Part shown: positions 7,194 to 15,448 of the stretch, in pieces
How positions within the stretch are numbered: position 1 is the stretch's first letter
How the letters are laid out: every line of letters starts with the position of its first letter
From: Pseudonocardia nigra
GTDB taxonomy: Bacteria > Actinomycetota > Actinomycetes > Mycobacteriales > Pseudonocardiaceae
Length of the DNA: 38,989 bases
Assembly: GCF_019396355.1 (NCBI RefSeq)
Contig: NZ_JAHKRK010000051.1
Span: forward strand, 1 to 38,989
Direction of reading: 5' to 3'
Notes under the pieces: model-generated
Told to the model about the DNA's origin: nothing
Databases searched by the model: none
What the model saw: the letters and a program-made list of their open reading frames with translations, nothing else
Program-made: the position numbers and the translations under genes

Positions 7194-8006
7194 CTAGGCG
7201 GAGGCGCCGGGCCTCGGCACGTTCCGGTCCGTCGCGGCGGTGTGTGTCACAGGAGGAACGTTGAGCTGGTAGCCGACCCGGCGGACCGCGATGATCCACC
7301 GCCCGCCGTCGTCGCCGAATCGGCGTCGGAGTCGCATGATGTGGACGGTGAGACTGTTGGCAGCCCCGATGGAGTTCGATCCCCATACGGCAGCGCAGAT
7401 CTCGGCGCGAGACACCACGCGGCCCGCCCGTTCCGCGAGGAACCGCAAGAGCAGGTACTCCCGCAGCGGCAGCACGCTGTGCTCGCCGTCGAGCCACATC
7501 TCGGGAGCATCGCCGTCGACACGTAGCCGGCCGAGTTCGATGGGCAGTGCCCCGAGGGCGATCTCGCGCCCAGTGGGCGCCAGCGACTGCAGCAGCCGTA
7601 GCAGGTGCTCGGGCCGGTAGGGGTGACTGATGACCGCCGCCGGTTTCAGCGCCGCCAACTGCGCGGCGAGTTCCCCGTCGTGCGGTCCGACACCGGCTAT
7701 GACGGGCAAGTGGGGCTCGTGCTCGTGCAGAATCTGCAGCAGTGCGACGGGCCCGAGTCGGCCGGTGACCGGCCCGAGAACGACGATGTCCGGGCGCGCC
7801 CGCCCGATCAGCACGAGCGCGTCGGCCGGATCGTGGGCGATGCGCAACTCGAGTGGCTGCCCGGACAGAGCGACAGCGAGACTGTCGGCGATCTCCTCCT
7901 GATCGACCACAAGCACTGCGATGCGCTCAATCTGTGCAGTGCGTCGCCGTGCCGGCTCTCGCCCGTGCGGCGCTGCTTTGGCGTCGACGTCCTCCCCGAC
8001 TGACAC
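7194..8006 (-). CDS. OmpR/PhoB-type response regulator with degenerate receiver
   Basis: A 270-residue two-domain protein. Residues about 28-145 form a receiver fold (RIAVLVVDQEE, then RPDIVVLGPVTGRLGP). The usual phosphoacceptor Asp is replaced by Gly78 in VVLGP, and the usual Lys of the SKP(F/Y) motif by His128 in ISHPY. Residues about 155-252 form a normal winged-helix effector domain with LPLREYLLLRFLAERAGRVV and HIMRLRRRFGDDGGRWIIAV then RRVGYQL. It lies 18 bases after pstB on the same strand, so it is probably the last gene of the pst operon. It is likely a phosphorylation-independent regulator of phosphate genes; the target is unknown. The start is GTG 8006; only a weak ribosome site is visible. 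Confidence 0.85.
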   Translation of the reverse strand: MSVGEDVDAKAAPHGREPARRRTAQIERIAVLVVDQEEIADSLAVALSGQPLELRIAHDPADALVLIGRARPDIVVLGPVTGRLGPVALLQILHEHEPHLPVIAGVGPHDGELAAQLAALKPAAVISHPYRPEHLLRLLQSLAPTGREIALGALPIELGRLRVDGDAPEMWLDGEHSVLPLREYLLLRFLAERAGRVVSRAEICAAVWGSNSIGAANSLTVHIMRLRRRFGDDGGRWIIAVRRVGYQLNVPPVTHTAATDRNVPRPGASA

Positions 8007-8024
8007 GCGGTACCTGCGTCTTTC

Positions 8025-8918
8025 TCAGCCGAAGCGACCGGAGATGTAGTCCTCGGTCCGCTTGTCCTTGGGGTTGGAAAAGATGGTGGCGGTCTTGTCG
8101 TACTCGACGAGAAGACCTGTCCGGTTACCGGTGGTGTCGTCGGCCTGGGCGGTGAAGAACGCCGTGCGGTCAGACACGCGGGCGGCCTGCTGCATGTTGT
8201 GCGTGACGATGATGATCGTGAACTGCTGCCGCAGCTCCATCATTAGGTCCTCGATGCGCGAGGTCGCGATCGGGTCCAGCGCCGAGCACGGCTCATCCAT
8301 CAGCAGGACGTCGGGCTGGGTGGCGATGGTGCGGGCGATGCACAGCCGTTGCTGCTGCCCACCGGACAGGCCGTAGGCGTTCTGCTTCAGCTTGTCCTTC
8401 ACCTCGTCCCACAGCGCCGCGCCGCGGAGAGCCTGCTCCACGACCTCGTCCAGGTTCTTGGTCTTCATCCCCGTGACGCGCGGCCCGTACGCGACGTTGT
8501 CGTAGATCGACTTGGGGAACGGGTTCGGCTTTTGGAACACCATGCCGATGCGGCGCCGCACTTCGATCGGATCGACGTCGCGGTCATAGATGTTCTGTCC
8601 GTGGTAGGTGACAGCGCCGGTGACACGGGCGGAGCTCACCAGGTCGTTCATCCGGTTGAGGCATCGAATGACTGTGGACTTGCCACACCCGGAGGGCCCG
8701 ATCAGGGCAGTGATCTCGTTGTGGCCGAACTCCAGGGTCACATCGCGCACGGCGAGGAAGTCGCCGTAGTACACGTTGAGCGCCTTGGCGGCCATGACGC
8801 CATAAGGGGTCTCCGGAATGTCGCGGTGGTTGCGCTGCTCCACGGCGACCATCGCCTCGCCGTCGTCGTCGAGCGCGGGGTCGCCCAGGGTCTTCTGCCG
8901 GGCAGAGGAAGAAGTCAT
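8025..8918 (-). CDS. pstB: Phosphate ABC transporter ATP-binding protein PstB
   Basis: A 297-residue ATPase of the high-affinity phosphate importer. Walker A is GPSGCGKST; the signature is LSGGQQQR followed by LCIARTIA; Walker B is [15 protein letters not shown]; the switch is [34 protein letters not shown] is a PstB-specific Q-loop region. It couples ATP hydrolysis to transport through PstC-PstA at the inner membrane face. An N-terminal extension of about 35 residues ([20 protein letters not shown]) precedes the ABC domain. The ATG at 8918 has GAGGA about 8 bases upstream and follows the pstA stop by 17 bases. Confidence 0.97.
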   Translation of the reverse strand: MTSSSARQKTLGDPALDDDGEAMVAVEQRNHRDIPETPYGVMAAKALNVYYGDFLAVRDVTLEFGHNEITALIGPSGCGKSTVIRCLNRMNDLVSSARVTGAVTYHGQNIYDRDVDPIEVRRRIGMVFQKPNPFPKSIYDNVAYGPRVTGMKTKNLDEVVEQALRGAALWDEVKDKLKQNAYGLSGGQQQRLCIARTIATQPDVLLMDEPCSALDPIATSRIEDLMMELRQQFTIIIVTHNMQQAARVSDRTAFFTAQADDTTGNRTGLLVEYDKTATIFSNPKDKRTEDYISGRFG

Positions 8919-8935
8919 GGAAGAGTCCTCGTCTT

Positions 8936-9859
8936 TCACCAGCGACGCTGGAGCTTGTTGCGGATCAGGATCGCGACGCCGTTCAGCAGCAGCAACAACA
9001 GGAGCAGGATGATGATCGCCGCGGACGCGACCTCGCGGAACTCCGCCTGCGGCTGGCCCACCCAGTTGTAGATCTGCACGGGCAGGGTGGTGAAACCGGA
9101 CAGCAGCCCGTTGGGGTCGAACGTGACGAAGACGAACGCCCCGAGCAGGAGCAGCGGCGCAGCCTCGCCGATCGCCCGCGACACCGCCAGGATGGTGCCG
9201 GTCGCGATACCGGGAACCGCGGCTGGCAGCGTCTGCTTCCACACGGTCTGCCACTGCGTCGCACCGAGGGCGAGCGAGCCGGCGCGGATCTCCTGCGGCA
9301 CCGCCCGCAGCGACTCACGGGTCGCGATGATGATGACCGGCAGGATCAGCAGCGTCAGTGCGATCGCGCCGAAGATAACGGCGTTGACGTTGCGCAGACC
9401 GAGCACCGGAGCCAGGACACCGGCAACGCTGAGGGTGAGCAGGCCGTAGATGATCGACGGGACCGCGGCGAGGTTCTGGATGTTCAGCTCGACGAGCCGG
9501 AAGTACCACTTGTCCGAGTCGCCGAACTCCTCCAGGTACACCGCGGCGGCGACGCCGAGGGGAACCGCGAGCACGATGGTGGTGGCGATGACCCACAGCG
9601 TGCCCAGGATCGCGGCGCGCGCGCCGGCCTTCTCCGGGAACAGCTGCGAGGTGTAGGCCGTCAGCAGATTCGCATCAAGCCGACCGGCGCCCTCCACGAT
9701 CGTGGTGATGAGCAGGGCGGCGAGGAAGGCCAGCGCGACGAACAGGCTGAACCACAGCGCGATCAGGAAGGCGACCGCCGCCGGAGACCGGTCACCGCGG
9801 GTCGTCGCACGCCCCAACCGCCGCGGCTCGGCACGGACGAGCTGCTCGATGGTGGCCAT
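8936..9859 (-). CDS. pstA: Phosphate ABC transporter permease PstA
   Basis: A 307-residue inner-membrane permease with about six helices. The binding-protein-dependent transport motif is [24 protein letters not shown] ([15 protein letters not shown]) followed by [16 protein letters not shown], typical of Pst[19 protein letters not shown] and [20 protein letters not shown] are further family segments. It forms the translocation channel with PstC. Its ATG (9857-9859) overlaps the pstC stop codon by one base (TGATG), so translation is probably coupled. The C-terminus is short and basic (NKLQRRW). Confidence 0.96.
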   Translation of the reverse strand: MATIEQLVRAEPRRLGRATTRGDRSPAAVAFLIALWFSLFVALAFLAALLITTIVEGAGRLDANLLTAYTSQLFPEKAGARAAILGTLWVIATTIVLAVPLGVAAAVYLEEFGDSDKWYFRLVELNIQNLAAVPSIIYGLLTLSVAGVLAPVLGLRNVNAVIFGAIALTLLILPVIIIATRESLRAVPQEIRAGSLALGATQWQTVWKQTLPAAVPGIATGTILAVSRAIGEAAPLLLLGAFVFVTFDPNGLLSGFTTLPVQIYNWVGQPQAEFREVASAAIIILLLLLLLLNGVAILIRNKLQRRW

Positions 9860-10809
9860 CAGTAGACCTCCCGGAAGCGGCGGACGAGCCGGATGCTGAG
9901 CAAGTTGATCAGTAGCGTGATCGCGAACAGCGTCAGCCCGACCGCGAAGAGCGTGTTGAACGCCAGCGACCCGGGCGGGTTCTCCCCGGTCGCGGCCTGA
10001 GCGATGTAACCGGTCATGGTCTGGGCGCCCTCGCGCGGATCCGCGATGATCTGCGCCTGGTTGCCCGCCGCGATGGCCAGGATCATGGTCTCGCCGACCG
10101 CGCGGGAGATGCCCAGCACGATCGCGGCGATGATGCCGGAGATCGCCGCCGGGAACACCACCTTGAGGGTGGTCGTCATCCTGTTCGCACCCAGTGCGGC
10201 CGACCCCTGCCGCAGCGAGTCCGGCACCGCTGACATCGCGTCCTCCGACAGAGAGGCGATCGTCGGGATGATGAACACGCCGAGAACGACGCCCGCGGCC
10301 AGCACGCTGAACGTCCCGACCTCGATCCCGAGCAGCCCACGCAGCAGCGAGGGCGCGATGAAGTTCAGCGCGAAGAAGCCCAGGACCACCGAGGGGATGC
10401 CGGCGAGCACCTCGAGCACGGGCTTGAGAATGCGCCGGACCCGGGTGCTGGCGTACTCCGACAGGAACATGGCCGCACCGAGACCGAGCGGTACGGCGAC
10501 AAGCAGCCCGATCGCGGTGGTCCACAGGGTGCCCACGATCAGGGGCAGGACGCCGTACTCGGGATCGGCGAAGGTCGGGGTCCACCGGGTGCCGGTGAAG
10601 AATTCGACGAGCCCGATCTCCCGGAAGAAGCTCAGCGCGGGCAGCACGAGCGAGATCACGATGCCGATCGTGATCACCACCGACAGGATGGCCGCCGCCT
10701 GCAACAGCACGATGATGATCCGCTCGCCGGTGCGGTTGGAGGATCTCCTGAGGGACGGCGGCGTGGTGGAGCCCCGTGGCCCCTTCCCGCCGACGGCTGT
10801 GGTGCTCAC
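9859..10809 (-). CDS. pstC: Phosphate ABC transporter permease PstC
   Basis: A 316-residue permease with about six membrane helices after a basic N-terminal tail (SLRRSSNRTGERIII). Family signatures are FFTGTRWTPTFADPEYGVLP, VLEVLAGIPSVVLGFFAL, and the EAA-loop region SLRQGSAALGANRMTTTLKV followed by GISRAVGETMILAIAAG. It pairs with PstA to form the phosphate channel. It is separated from pstS by about 94 bases that hold a strong hairpin (10856-10897), and overlaps pstA by one base. Start ATG 10809. Confidence 0.96.
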   Translation of the reverse strand: MSTTAVGGKGPRGSTTPPSLRRSSNRTGERIIIVLLQAAAILSVVITIGIVISLVLPALSFFREIGLVEFFTGTRWTPTFADPEYGVLPLIVGTLWTTAIGLLVAVPLGLGAAMFLSEYASTRVRRILKPVLEVLAGIPSVVLGFFALNFIAPSLLRGLLGIEVGTFSVLAAGVVLGVFIIPTIASLSEDAMSAVPDSLRQGSAALGANRMTTTLKVVFPAAISGIIAAIVLGISRAVGETMILAIAAGNQAQIIADPREGAQTMTGYIAQAATGENPPGSLAFNTLFAVGLTLFAITLLINLLSIRLVRRFREVY

Positions 10810-10855
10810 TCGTTCGCTACCTCTCCATAGTGAGCGGGGGTACCTTCCGAAGCTA

Positions 10856-10897
10856 CCTGTGACCGAGCGCGCCGCGGAGGGCGTGCTCGGTCACAGG
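10856..10897 (-). terminator. Intra-operon hairpin between pstS and pstC
   Basis: CCTGTGACCGAGC (10856-10868) pairs perfectly with GCTCGGTCACAGG (10885-10897), a 13-bp stem with a 16-base loop starting 7 bases after the pstS stop. It may act as a leaky terminator or protect the pstS mRNA 3' end, giving more binding protein than permease, as is common in binding-protein operons. That role is inferred. Confidence 0.6.
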
Positions 10898-10903
10898 CGG
10901 GCT

Positions 10904-11887
10904 TCAGCTGGCGATGGACTGGACCGTGCTCTGCAGCTCGGCCTTCTGCTGGTCGTTCAGCTGCACGTACTGGGCAGCCTCGGTGATCTGGTCGATCTGC
11001 GCCACGTAGAAGTCGATGAACTCCTTGACCTCGGGGCGCGTGTAGGCCTCGTTGTTCACGTAGATGAACAGCGGTCGGGCCAGCGGGACGTAGGTGCCGT
11101 CCTGCACGGTCTGCGCGCTGGGCGCGACGCAGCCCTGGCCGCCGTCGACCTCGACCGCCTTGAGACGCTCCTGGTTCTCCTCGAAGTAGGTGTAGCCGAA
11201 GTACGCGGTGGCACCGCGCGCGCCCTCGACGCCCTGAACCAGGACGTTGTCATCCTCCGAGGCGGAGTAGTCGGTGCGCGACGCACCCTCCTCGCCGTTG
11301 ATCGCGTCGGTGAAGTAGTCGAACGTGCCCGAGTCGGTGCCCGGTCCGAAGAGCGCCAGCGGCTCGTCCGGGAACGACGGGTCGACCTGGTTCCAGTTTG
11401 TGATCTGACCCTCGGACTCCGGGCCCCAGATCGTGTTGAGCTGCTCGACGGTCAAGCAGCTCGCCCAGTCGTTCTCCGGGTTCACGACGACGGTCAGCGC
11501 GTCGTTGGCCACCACCAGCTCGGTGTACTCGACACCCGCCGACTGGCACGCGGCGATCTCGTCCTCGCCGATGGGCCGGGAGGCGTTGGAGATGTCGGTG
11601 TTGCCACTGCAGAACTGCTCGAACCCACCGCCGGTTCCGGAGGTGGCGACGGTGACGTTGACGTTGGGGTTCTCCGCACGGAACAGCTCGGCGGCGGCGC
11701 TCGTCAGGGGAGCGACGGTCGAGGAGCCGTCGGCCCGAACCTGGCCGGAGGCCTGGCCGCCGCCTTCGCCGCCACCCTCGCCGGTCGTGTTCGGGCCGGC
11801 CTGCTGTCCGCCGCAAGCTGTCAGTGCCAGGGAGGCAGCGACGAGCGCGGCGGCAACGCGCACTCCGCGCACCTGCTTGATGATCAC
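10904..11887 (-). CDS. pstS: Phosphate-binding lipoprotein PstS
   Basis: A 327-residue periplasmic-type phosphate-binding protein anchored as a lipoprotein. The signal peptide VIIKQVRGVRVAAALVAASL ends in LALTACGG, a good lipobox with Cys as the first mature residue. A Gly/Glu/Gln linker follows. The binding motifs are VRADGSSTVAPLTSAAAELF and ATSGTGGGFEQFCSGNTDIS then NASRPI, with GPGTDSGTFDYFTDAINGE later; these Ser, Thr and Asp loops hold the phosphate oxygens. The GTG at 11885-11887 fits the signal peptide and has AGAAAGGG upstream. It is first in the pst operon, with a PHO box about 80-115 bases upstream. Confidence 0.95.
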   Translation of the reverse strand: MIIKQVRGVRVAAALVAASLALTACGGQQAGPNTTGEGGGEGGGQASGQVRADGSSTVAPLTSAAAELFRAENPNVNVTVATSGTGGGFEQFCSGNTDISNASRPIGEDEIAACQSAGVEYTELVVANDALTVVVNPENDWASCLTVEQLNTIWGPESEGQITNWNQVDPSFPDEPLALFGPGTDSGTFDYFTDAINGEEGASRTDYSASEDDNVLVQGVEGARGATAYFGYTYFEENQERLKAVEVDGGQGCVAPSAQTVQDGTYVPLARPLFIYVNNEAYTRPEVKEFIDFYVAQIDQITEAAQYVQLNDQQKAELQSTVQSIAS

Positions 11888-11969
11888 GAAAGGGCCCTTT
11901 CTCGGCGTGGTCGCGGCGGGAGCGCGGGAAGTTTCACCCCTGCCGCGGGACGCCACCGATCGAACCGCA

Positions 11970-12002
11970 GGTGTCTAAACGGGAGGTGAACCAGTCCTGA
12001 AT
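11970..12002 (-). promoter_or_regulatory. PHO box upstream of pstS
   Basis: On the minus strand three consecutive 11-base units read ATTCAGGACTG (12002-11992), GTTCACCTCCC (11991-11981) and GTTTAGACACC (11980-11970). The middle unit matches the actinobacterial PhoP consensus GTTCACC-type direct repeat closely, and the flanking ones are weaker. The phosphate-starvation regulator PhoP would bind here; no phoP gene is in the window. Confidence 0.7.
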
Positions 12003-12182
12003 AGCTCACCTGATTGGGCCTCGATTGCGTCACAACCGGCGGCTTTCGTGAGGCATGCCACCAGTCCGGTGTGCTGCGGGCGTGGCGCATGGCACACGGG
12101 ACGACCTGCGGTGATTCGCTGCCGACATCCTTGCCGGCGGCGAGCACTCGCACTGTCGCGGTGCCGCGGTAGCTCGCGCTGC

Positions 12183-12558
12183 TCACTCGTTTGGAGTCAC
12201 TGCGGCGCGAGACCTGCCACGCAGAGTAACTGGTTCAGTTGTTCGGCCCAACAGGCTCACGACCTCGGCGACCGCGTTCTTCGCGGTTCGCGCCGCACCG
12301 ACGATCGTTGCCGAGGCGGTGCCGGTCCAGTCGCCGTATCCGAGCAGGTGCAGCCGCGGTTCGTCGATCGACCGGGTGCCCTCGGTACGGGGCAGGCCGT
12401 TGCGGTACCGGAGATGCAGCGGATCGAACGCAGATGGAGACGTTCGGGAAGGCATCGGCTACCAGCAGCAAGGGGCGAACGGCGGGATCCACCTCGTGGC
12501 TGCGCATTCCCGCGCTGATCCCGGCGTCACTACCGCCGACGATCACCAGACGTGTCAT
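12183..12558 (-). pseudogene. Chimeric flavin oxidoreductase remnant
   Basis: From the ATG at 12558 the frame reads MTRLVIVGGSDAGISAGMRS and DAFPNVSIC. This is the FAD-binding Rossmann start (GGSDAGISA) and active-site-Cys region of a CoA-disulfide-reductase-like enzyme. At about 12435 it switches frame to FDPLHLRYRNGLPR and PRLHLLGYGDWTGTASATIV then GAARTAKNAV, the C-terminus of a different flavin monooxygenase of the kind found in arsenic clusters (ArsO-like). So two flavoenzyme ends were fused out of frame by a deletion that removed both middles. It is not functional. Its 5' end overlaps the 3' end of the next upstream gene by 29 bases. Confidence 0.7.
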
Positions 12559-12883
12559 GACTGGAGCCCTCACTCCGGGTCGTAGGGCGTGCGGCGGTCC
12601 GGGTACCGACCGGACCCGCTAGTGCGGATGACCGCTGGGGTTGGCCGGACAGCGCGAGCGTGAGACGTTCGCGGGCCAGGCGCCGTGTGAGCGCCACCAA
12701 GTGGGTGCGCACGGTGGCGTCCTGGCGAACGTCTGCATAGCACTCGAACACGCAGCGGTAGATCTCGGTCTCCGTGAAAGCCCCGTCGAAGCGCAGGACC
12801 AGCTCCGACACTGCACGTTCCAACGCGTCGATCTCGGAGCGCAACGGCGGCTGGCCGCCGGGGCTCCCGTGAGCCTGCGTCAT
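12530..12883 (-). CDS. Three-helix-bundle dimerisation domain protein
   Basis: A 117-residue protein whose core reads LERAVSELVLRFDGAFTETE, IYRCVFECYADVRQDA and RTHLVALTRRLARERL. This is the small helical domain found alone or in front of arsenate-reductase-like phosphatases in actinobacteria. The C-terminal 35 residues (from about GQPQRSSALAG) are low-complexity and run into the neighbouring pseudogene, so the original stop may have been lost in that deletion. The ATG at 12883 faces the pit gene across an ArsR-type dyad. A role in an arsenic or phosphate-stress locus is inferred from context. Confidence 0.7.
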   Translation of the reverse strand: MTQAHGSPGGQPPLRSEIDALERAVSELVLRFDGAFTETEIYRCVFECYADVRQDATVRTHLVALTRRLARERLTLALSGQPQRSSALAGPVGTRTAARPTTRSEGSSHDTSGDRRR

Positions 12884-12930
12884 CCGGACCCCGTCCCTCT
12901 CCTGCTTCGGGTCATTTCCTCGGGCAACGG

Positions 12931-12948
12931 TATCGAAGGCTGTCGATA
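12931..12948. promoter_or_regulatory. ArsR-type dyad between the three-helix gene and pit
   Basis: TATCGA, six bases and TCGATA form a perfect inverted repeat in the divergent intergenic region. It shares the ATATCGA half-site with the operator beside arsR (15301-15335), suggesting that the same repressor controls both. Confidence 0.5.
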
Positions 12949-13109
12949 TCGAGCCACACTGTGCGGTGTTGCGTCCGGGTCCCCGACGGCGGCAGCGCCG
13001 GGAACCGGTGCGGTGGCCGCCGCACGACCGGTTGACCGGTGTGCGGGGGGCAGCGAGACGGGTACCTCCTTGCCTGGCGGCTCCGTCGGTCACCGGCCAC
13101 GAGGAGTAG

Positions 13110-14117
13110 ATGATGGACGCGACGCTCCTGGCGATCGGAGCCATCGTTCTCATCGCGCTGGTGTTCGACTTCACCAACGGCTTCCACGATGCCGCGAACG
13201 CGATCGCCACCTCGATCTCGACCCGGGCGCTGGCCCCTCGAACTGCGCTGTTGCTGGCGGCCGTCATGAACTTCGTCGGCGCGCTACTGGGCACCGGCGT
13301 CGCGCAGACCGTGGGCTCGGGGATCATCGAGACGCCCACCGGCGGGAGCGGACTGCTGGTCGTCACCGGCGCCGTCGTCGGTGCCATCGCCTGGAACCTG
13401 CTGACGTGGTGGCTCGGGCTGCCGTCGTCGTCGTCGCATGCGCTCATCGGCGGCCTCATCGGGGCCGCGATCAGCGCGAGCTCCGGCGTCCAGTGGGACG
13501 GCGTTGTCGACAAAGTCGTCGTTCCGATGATCCTGTCGCCCTTGATCGGGGGCACAGCCGCGTTCCTGCTCATGGCGGGCATCCTGTGGATCTTCCGGGC
13601 CAGGCATCCGAGTAGGGTCAACCGAGGGTTCCGGACCGCGCAGACCGTGTCGGCGACCGCGATGGCCCTCGGGCACGGCCTGCAGGACGCGCAGAAGACG
13701 ATGGGCGTCATCGTGCTCGCCCTGGTGACCGCGGGTTATCAGGACGGCTTTGACGTCCCGCTGTGGGTCATCCTCGCGGTGGCGGCCGCGCTGTCGCTGG
13801 GCACATACGCGGGTGGGTGGCGGATCATCCGGACACTGGGCCGGCGCATCGTGCACCTCGATCCGGCGCGCGGCTTCGCCGCCGAGACCACCGCAGCGTC
13901 GGTCCTCTACGTCACCGCGTTCGCCTACGAGGTCCCGGTTTCCACGACCCACACGATCACCTCGGCGGTCCTGGGCGCCGGCGCCACCCGCCGGTTCTCC
14001 GCGGTGCGCTGGGGCGTGGCCGGGAACATCCTCACTGCCTGGGTGCTGACGATCCCCGGCGCCGGTCTCGTCGCCGCCGTGACCTACCAACTGCTGCATT
14101 TGGTGATTCCGACGTAA
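13110..14117 (+). CDS. pit: Inorganic phosphate transporter, Pit family
   Basis: A 335-residue membrane protein with the duplicated PiT signature. The first copy is FDFTNGFHDAANAIATSIST (residues about 16-35). The second is represented by MALGHGLQDAQKTMGVIVLA (residues about 189-208), and SVSTTHT-type EVPVSTTHTITSAVLGAG follows. About ten helices are apparent (LPSSSSHALIGGLIGAAISA is another conserved loop). Pit proteins import metal-phosphate using the proton gradient with low affinity, and also admit arsenate. ATG 13110 is followed directly by a second ATG, and GAGGAG sits just upstream; 13113 gives better spacing. An ArsR-type dyad lies about 165 bases upstream. Confidence 0.94.
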   Translation: MMDATLLAIGAIVLIALVFDFTNGFHDAANAIATSISTRALAPRTALLLAAVMNFVGALLGTGVAQTVGSGIIETPTGGSGLLVVTGAVVGAIAWNLLTWWLGLPSSSSHALIGGLIGAAISASSGVQWDGVVDKVVVPMILSPLIGGTAAFLLMAGILWIFRARHPSRVNRGFRTAQTVSATAMALGHGLQDAQKTMGVIVLALVTAGYQDGFDVPLWVILAVAAALSLGTYAGGWRIIRTLGRRIVHLDPARGFAAETTAASVLYVTAFAYEVPVSTTHTITSAVLGAGATRRFSAVRWGVAGNILTAWVLTIPGAGLVAAVTYQLLHLVIPT

Positions 14118-14141
14118 GGGCCGATGACGAAGGAGGGCGTG

Positions 14142-14788
14142 ATGACGAACCTGTCGGCCCAGCCACCACGACTGCGTGCGGGCTGGCACTTCGACCGGAC
14201 CGACGGCGCCTGCCTCATGGAGTATGTCTCGATGCTCGCGGGCGTCAGATTCACGACACGCCCCGCTGCACCGACCCCCTGCTCGCCGCGCTCGCGCAGC
14301 TCGTCAATGACCTCGTGAGCGACAAGGTGCGGCCCGAACTACTGGCCTTCGCGCCGCGACTTGTCGAACTCCCTCGCGGCGAAGCGCAGTCGGCGCCCGC
14401 CGTCGTCTCCGCCGCCCTGGGCGCCGTCGAGGCGGTGCACCCGGCCCGCCGTGACCTCGCTCGGCATCAGCGTCGCGCACAGCGACACGCGTCAACGATC
14501 AGTCGTGTCGCGAGTCGAGCGATCAGCGCGTCCCTGCTGGACGCGATCTATCGACGTGGACCAGCTCGGCATGCCCTGATGTGCGCGGTCCGCGTTGCCT
14601 GCAAGTCGGAAGCATCAGCAGCGCGAGACGAGCTGCTCCGTGCGATCCTCGGCGCTGCGATCGCCGCGGCAGCGCTCCACGCGCCGCGTCAGGCCCACCG
14701 TGCCGGCCTACCTGGCCGTGAACCGCGACAGAGCTCGACGTACGATCACCGCGACGACTGCGCCACCGATCGCGGCGGCGACAACTAG
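14142..14788 (+). pseudogene. Conserved actinobacterial hypothetical protein, frameshifted
   Basis: From the ATG at 14142 (AAGGAGGG at 14129-14136) the frame reads MTNLSAQPPRLRAGWHFDRT and CLMEYVSMLAGVRF, then goes out of frame near 14250. One base over, the sequence continues sensibly as HDTPRCTDPLLAALAQLVND and SDKVRPELLAFAPRLVELPR, later RRGPARHALMCAVRV, to a stop at 14788. The GACLMEYVS-type opening and the CTDPLL motif are those of a hypothetical family common in actinobacteria, with no known function. A one-base deletion would restore a protein of about 215 residues. It may be a real pseudogene or a sequencing error. Confidence 0.65.
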
Positions 14789-14899
14789 GTCGGTCGACGC
14801 GAGCACCGTCCAGCCCCAGAGCAGGCCGAGCGCGCCGGCCAACGCGAACGAGAGCCACGGGGGCAGCCGGGGCGGTTGACCCCGGTCACTGCAAGCCAC
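14708..14899 (-). CDS. Small two-helix membrane protein
   Basis: A 63-residue protein with PPRLPPWLSFALAGALGLLW and VVAAAIGGAVVAVIV as two membrane helices and a basic end (RRALSRFTAR). The GTG start lies 3 bases after the arsR stop codon, so it is probably co-transcribed and translated by coupling. No family is recognised. It overlaps the degraded 3' end of the plus-strand pseudogene. Confidence 0.5.
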   Translation of the reverse strand: MACSDRGQPPRLPPWLSFALAGALGLLWGWTVLASTDLVVAAAIGGAVVAVIVRRALSRFTAR

Positions 14900-14902
14900 C
14901 GG

Positions 14903-15271
14903 TCAACCGAGCAGCGTGCGAATCTCGTCGATCCGATCGCTGGCAACGGCGTACCACACCCAGCTGCCGCGTCGCTCTCGATGCAGCACGCCTGCGTCGA
15001 ACAGCACACGCAGATGGTGGCTGACCGTGGGCTGGGACAGTCCCAGTTCCCGGACCAGATCGGCCACGCACACCTCCCCGCCCGGTGCCACGCGGATCAG
15101 CGAGATGATCTGCAGACGGGCTGGATCGGCGAGCGCCTTGAGGACCTGCGCGAGGCGCCCGGCGTCGGCGCGATCCAGGGCAGCGCCCGAGAGCGGCGCA
15201 CAGCACAGCGGGTCGATCACGCAGTCGGCCTCGGTCGGGGCCTTGGACCGCCGGACCGCGGATGCGCTCAT
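14903..15271 (-). CDS. arsR: ArsR-family metalloid-responsive repressor
   Basis: A 122-residue winged-helix repressor. The HTH is VADLVRELGLSQPTVSHHLR (about residues 69-88), preceded by LAQVLKALADPARLQIISLI. Adjacent Cys23-Cys24 (DPLCCAPL) plus Cys68 (GGEVCVADL) match the two adjacent N-terminal cysteines and third cysteine that bind arsenite in the corynebacterial ArsR (CgArsR). So it is probably an arsenite or antimonite sensor that releases DNA on binding. ATG 15271 was chosen; an in-frame ATG at 15292 is possible. A perfect 10-bp dyad (15312-15335) sits just upstream, and a similar dyad stands before pit. Confidence 0.88.
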   Translation of the reverse strand: MSASAVRRSKAPTEADCVIDPLCCAPLSGAALDRADAGRLAQVLKALADPARLQIISLIRVAPGGEVCVADLVRELGLSQPTVSHHLRVLFDAGVLHRERRGSWVWYAVASDRIDEIRTLLG

Positions 15272-15300
15272 GGCTCGAGCGTAGCGGGACATCGACCGTC

Positions 15301-15335
15301 TTCGATATGGCCCATATCGATAGCCATCGATATGG
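15301..15335. promoter_or_regulatory. ArsR operator
   Basis: CCATATCGAT (15312-15321) and ATCGATATGG (15326-15335) form a perfect 10-bp inverted repeat with a 4-base spacer. A third half-site, TTCGATATGG, lies at 15301-15310. The site stands between arsR (minus) and the DUF3040 gene (plus), so it probably controls both directions. Confidence 0.7.
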
Positions 15336-15448
15336 AAGGTTCGTATGACGACACCGCATGTCACGCCGATGCTCGGGACGCTGATGCGGCCGCCGTTGTG
15401 TGCCTGGCCCCGGCTCCGGAACATGATGCCGACGGCGCCGGGGCCGTC

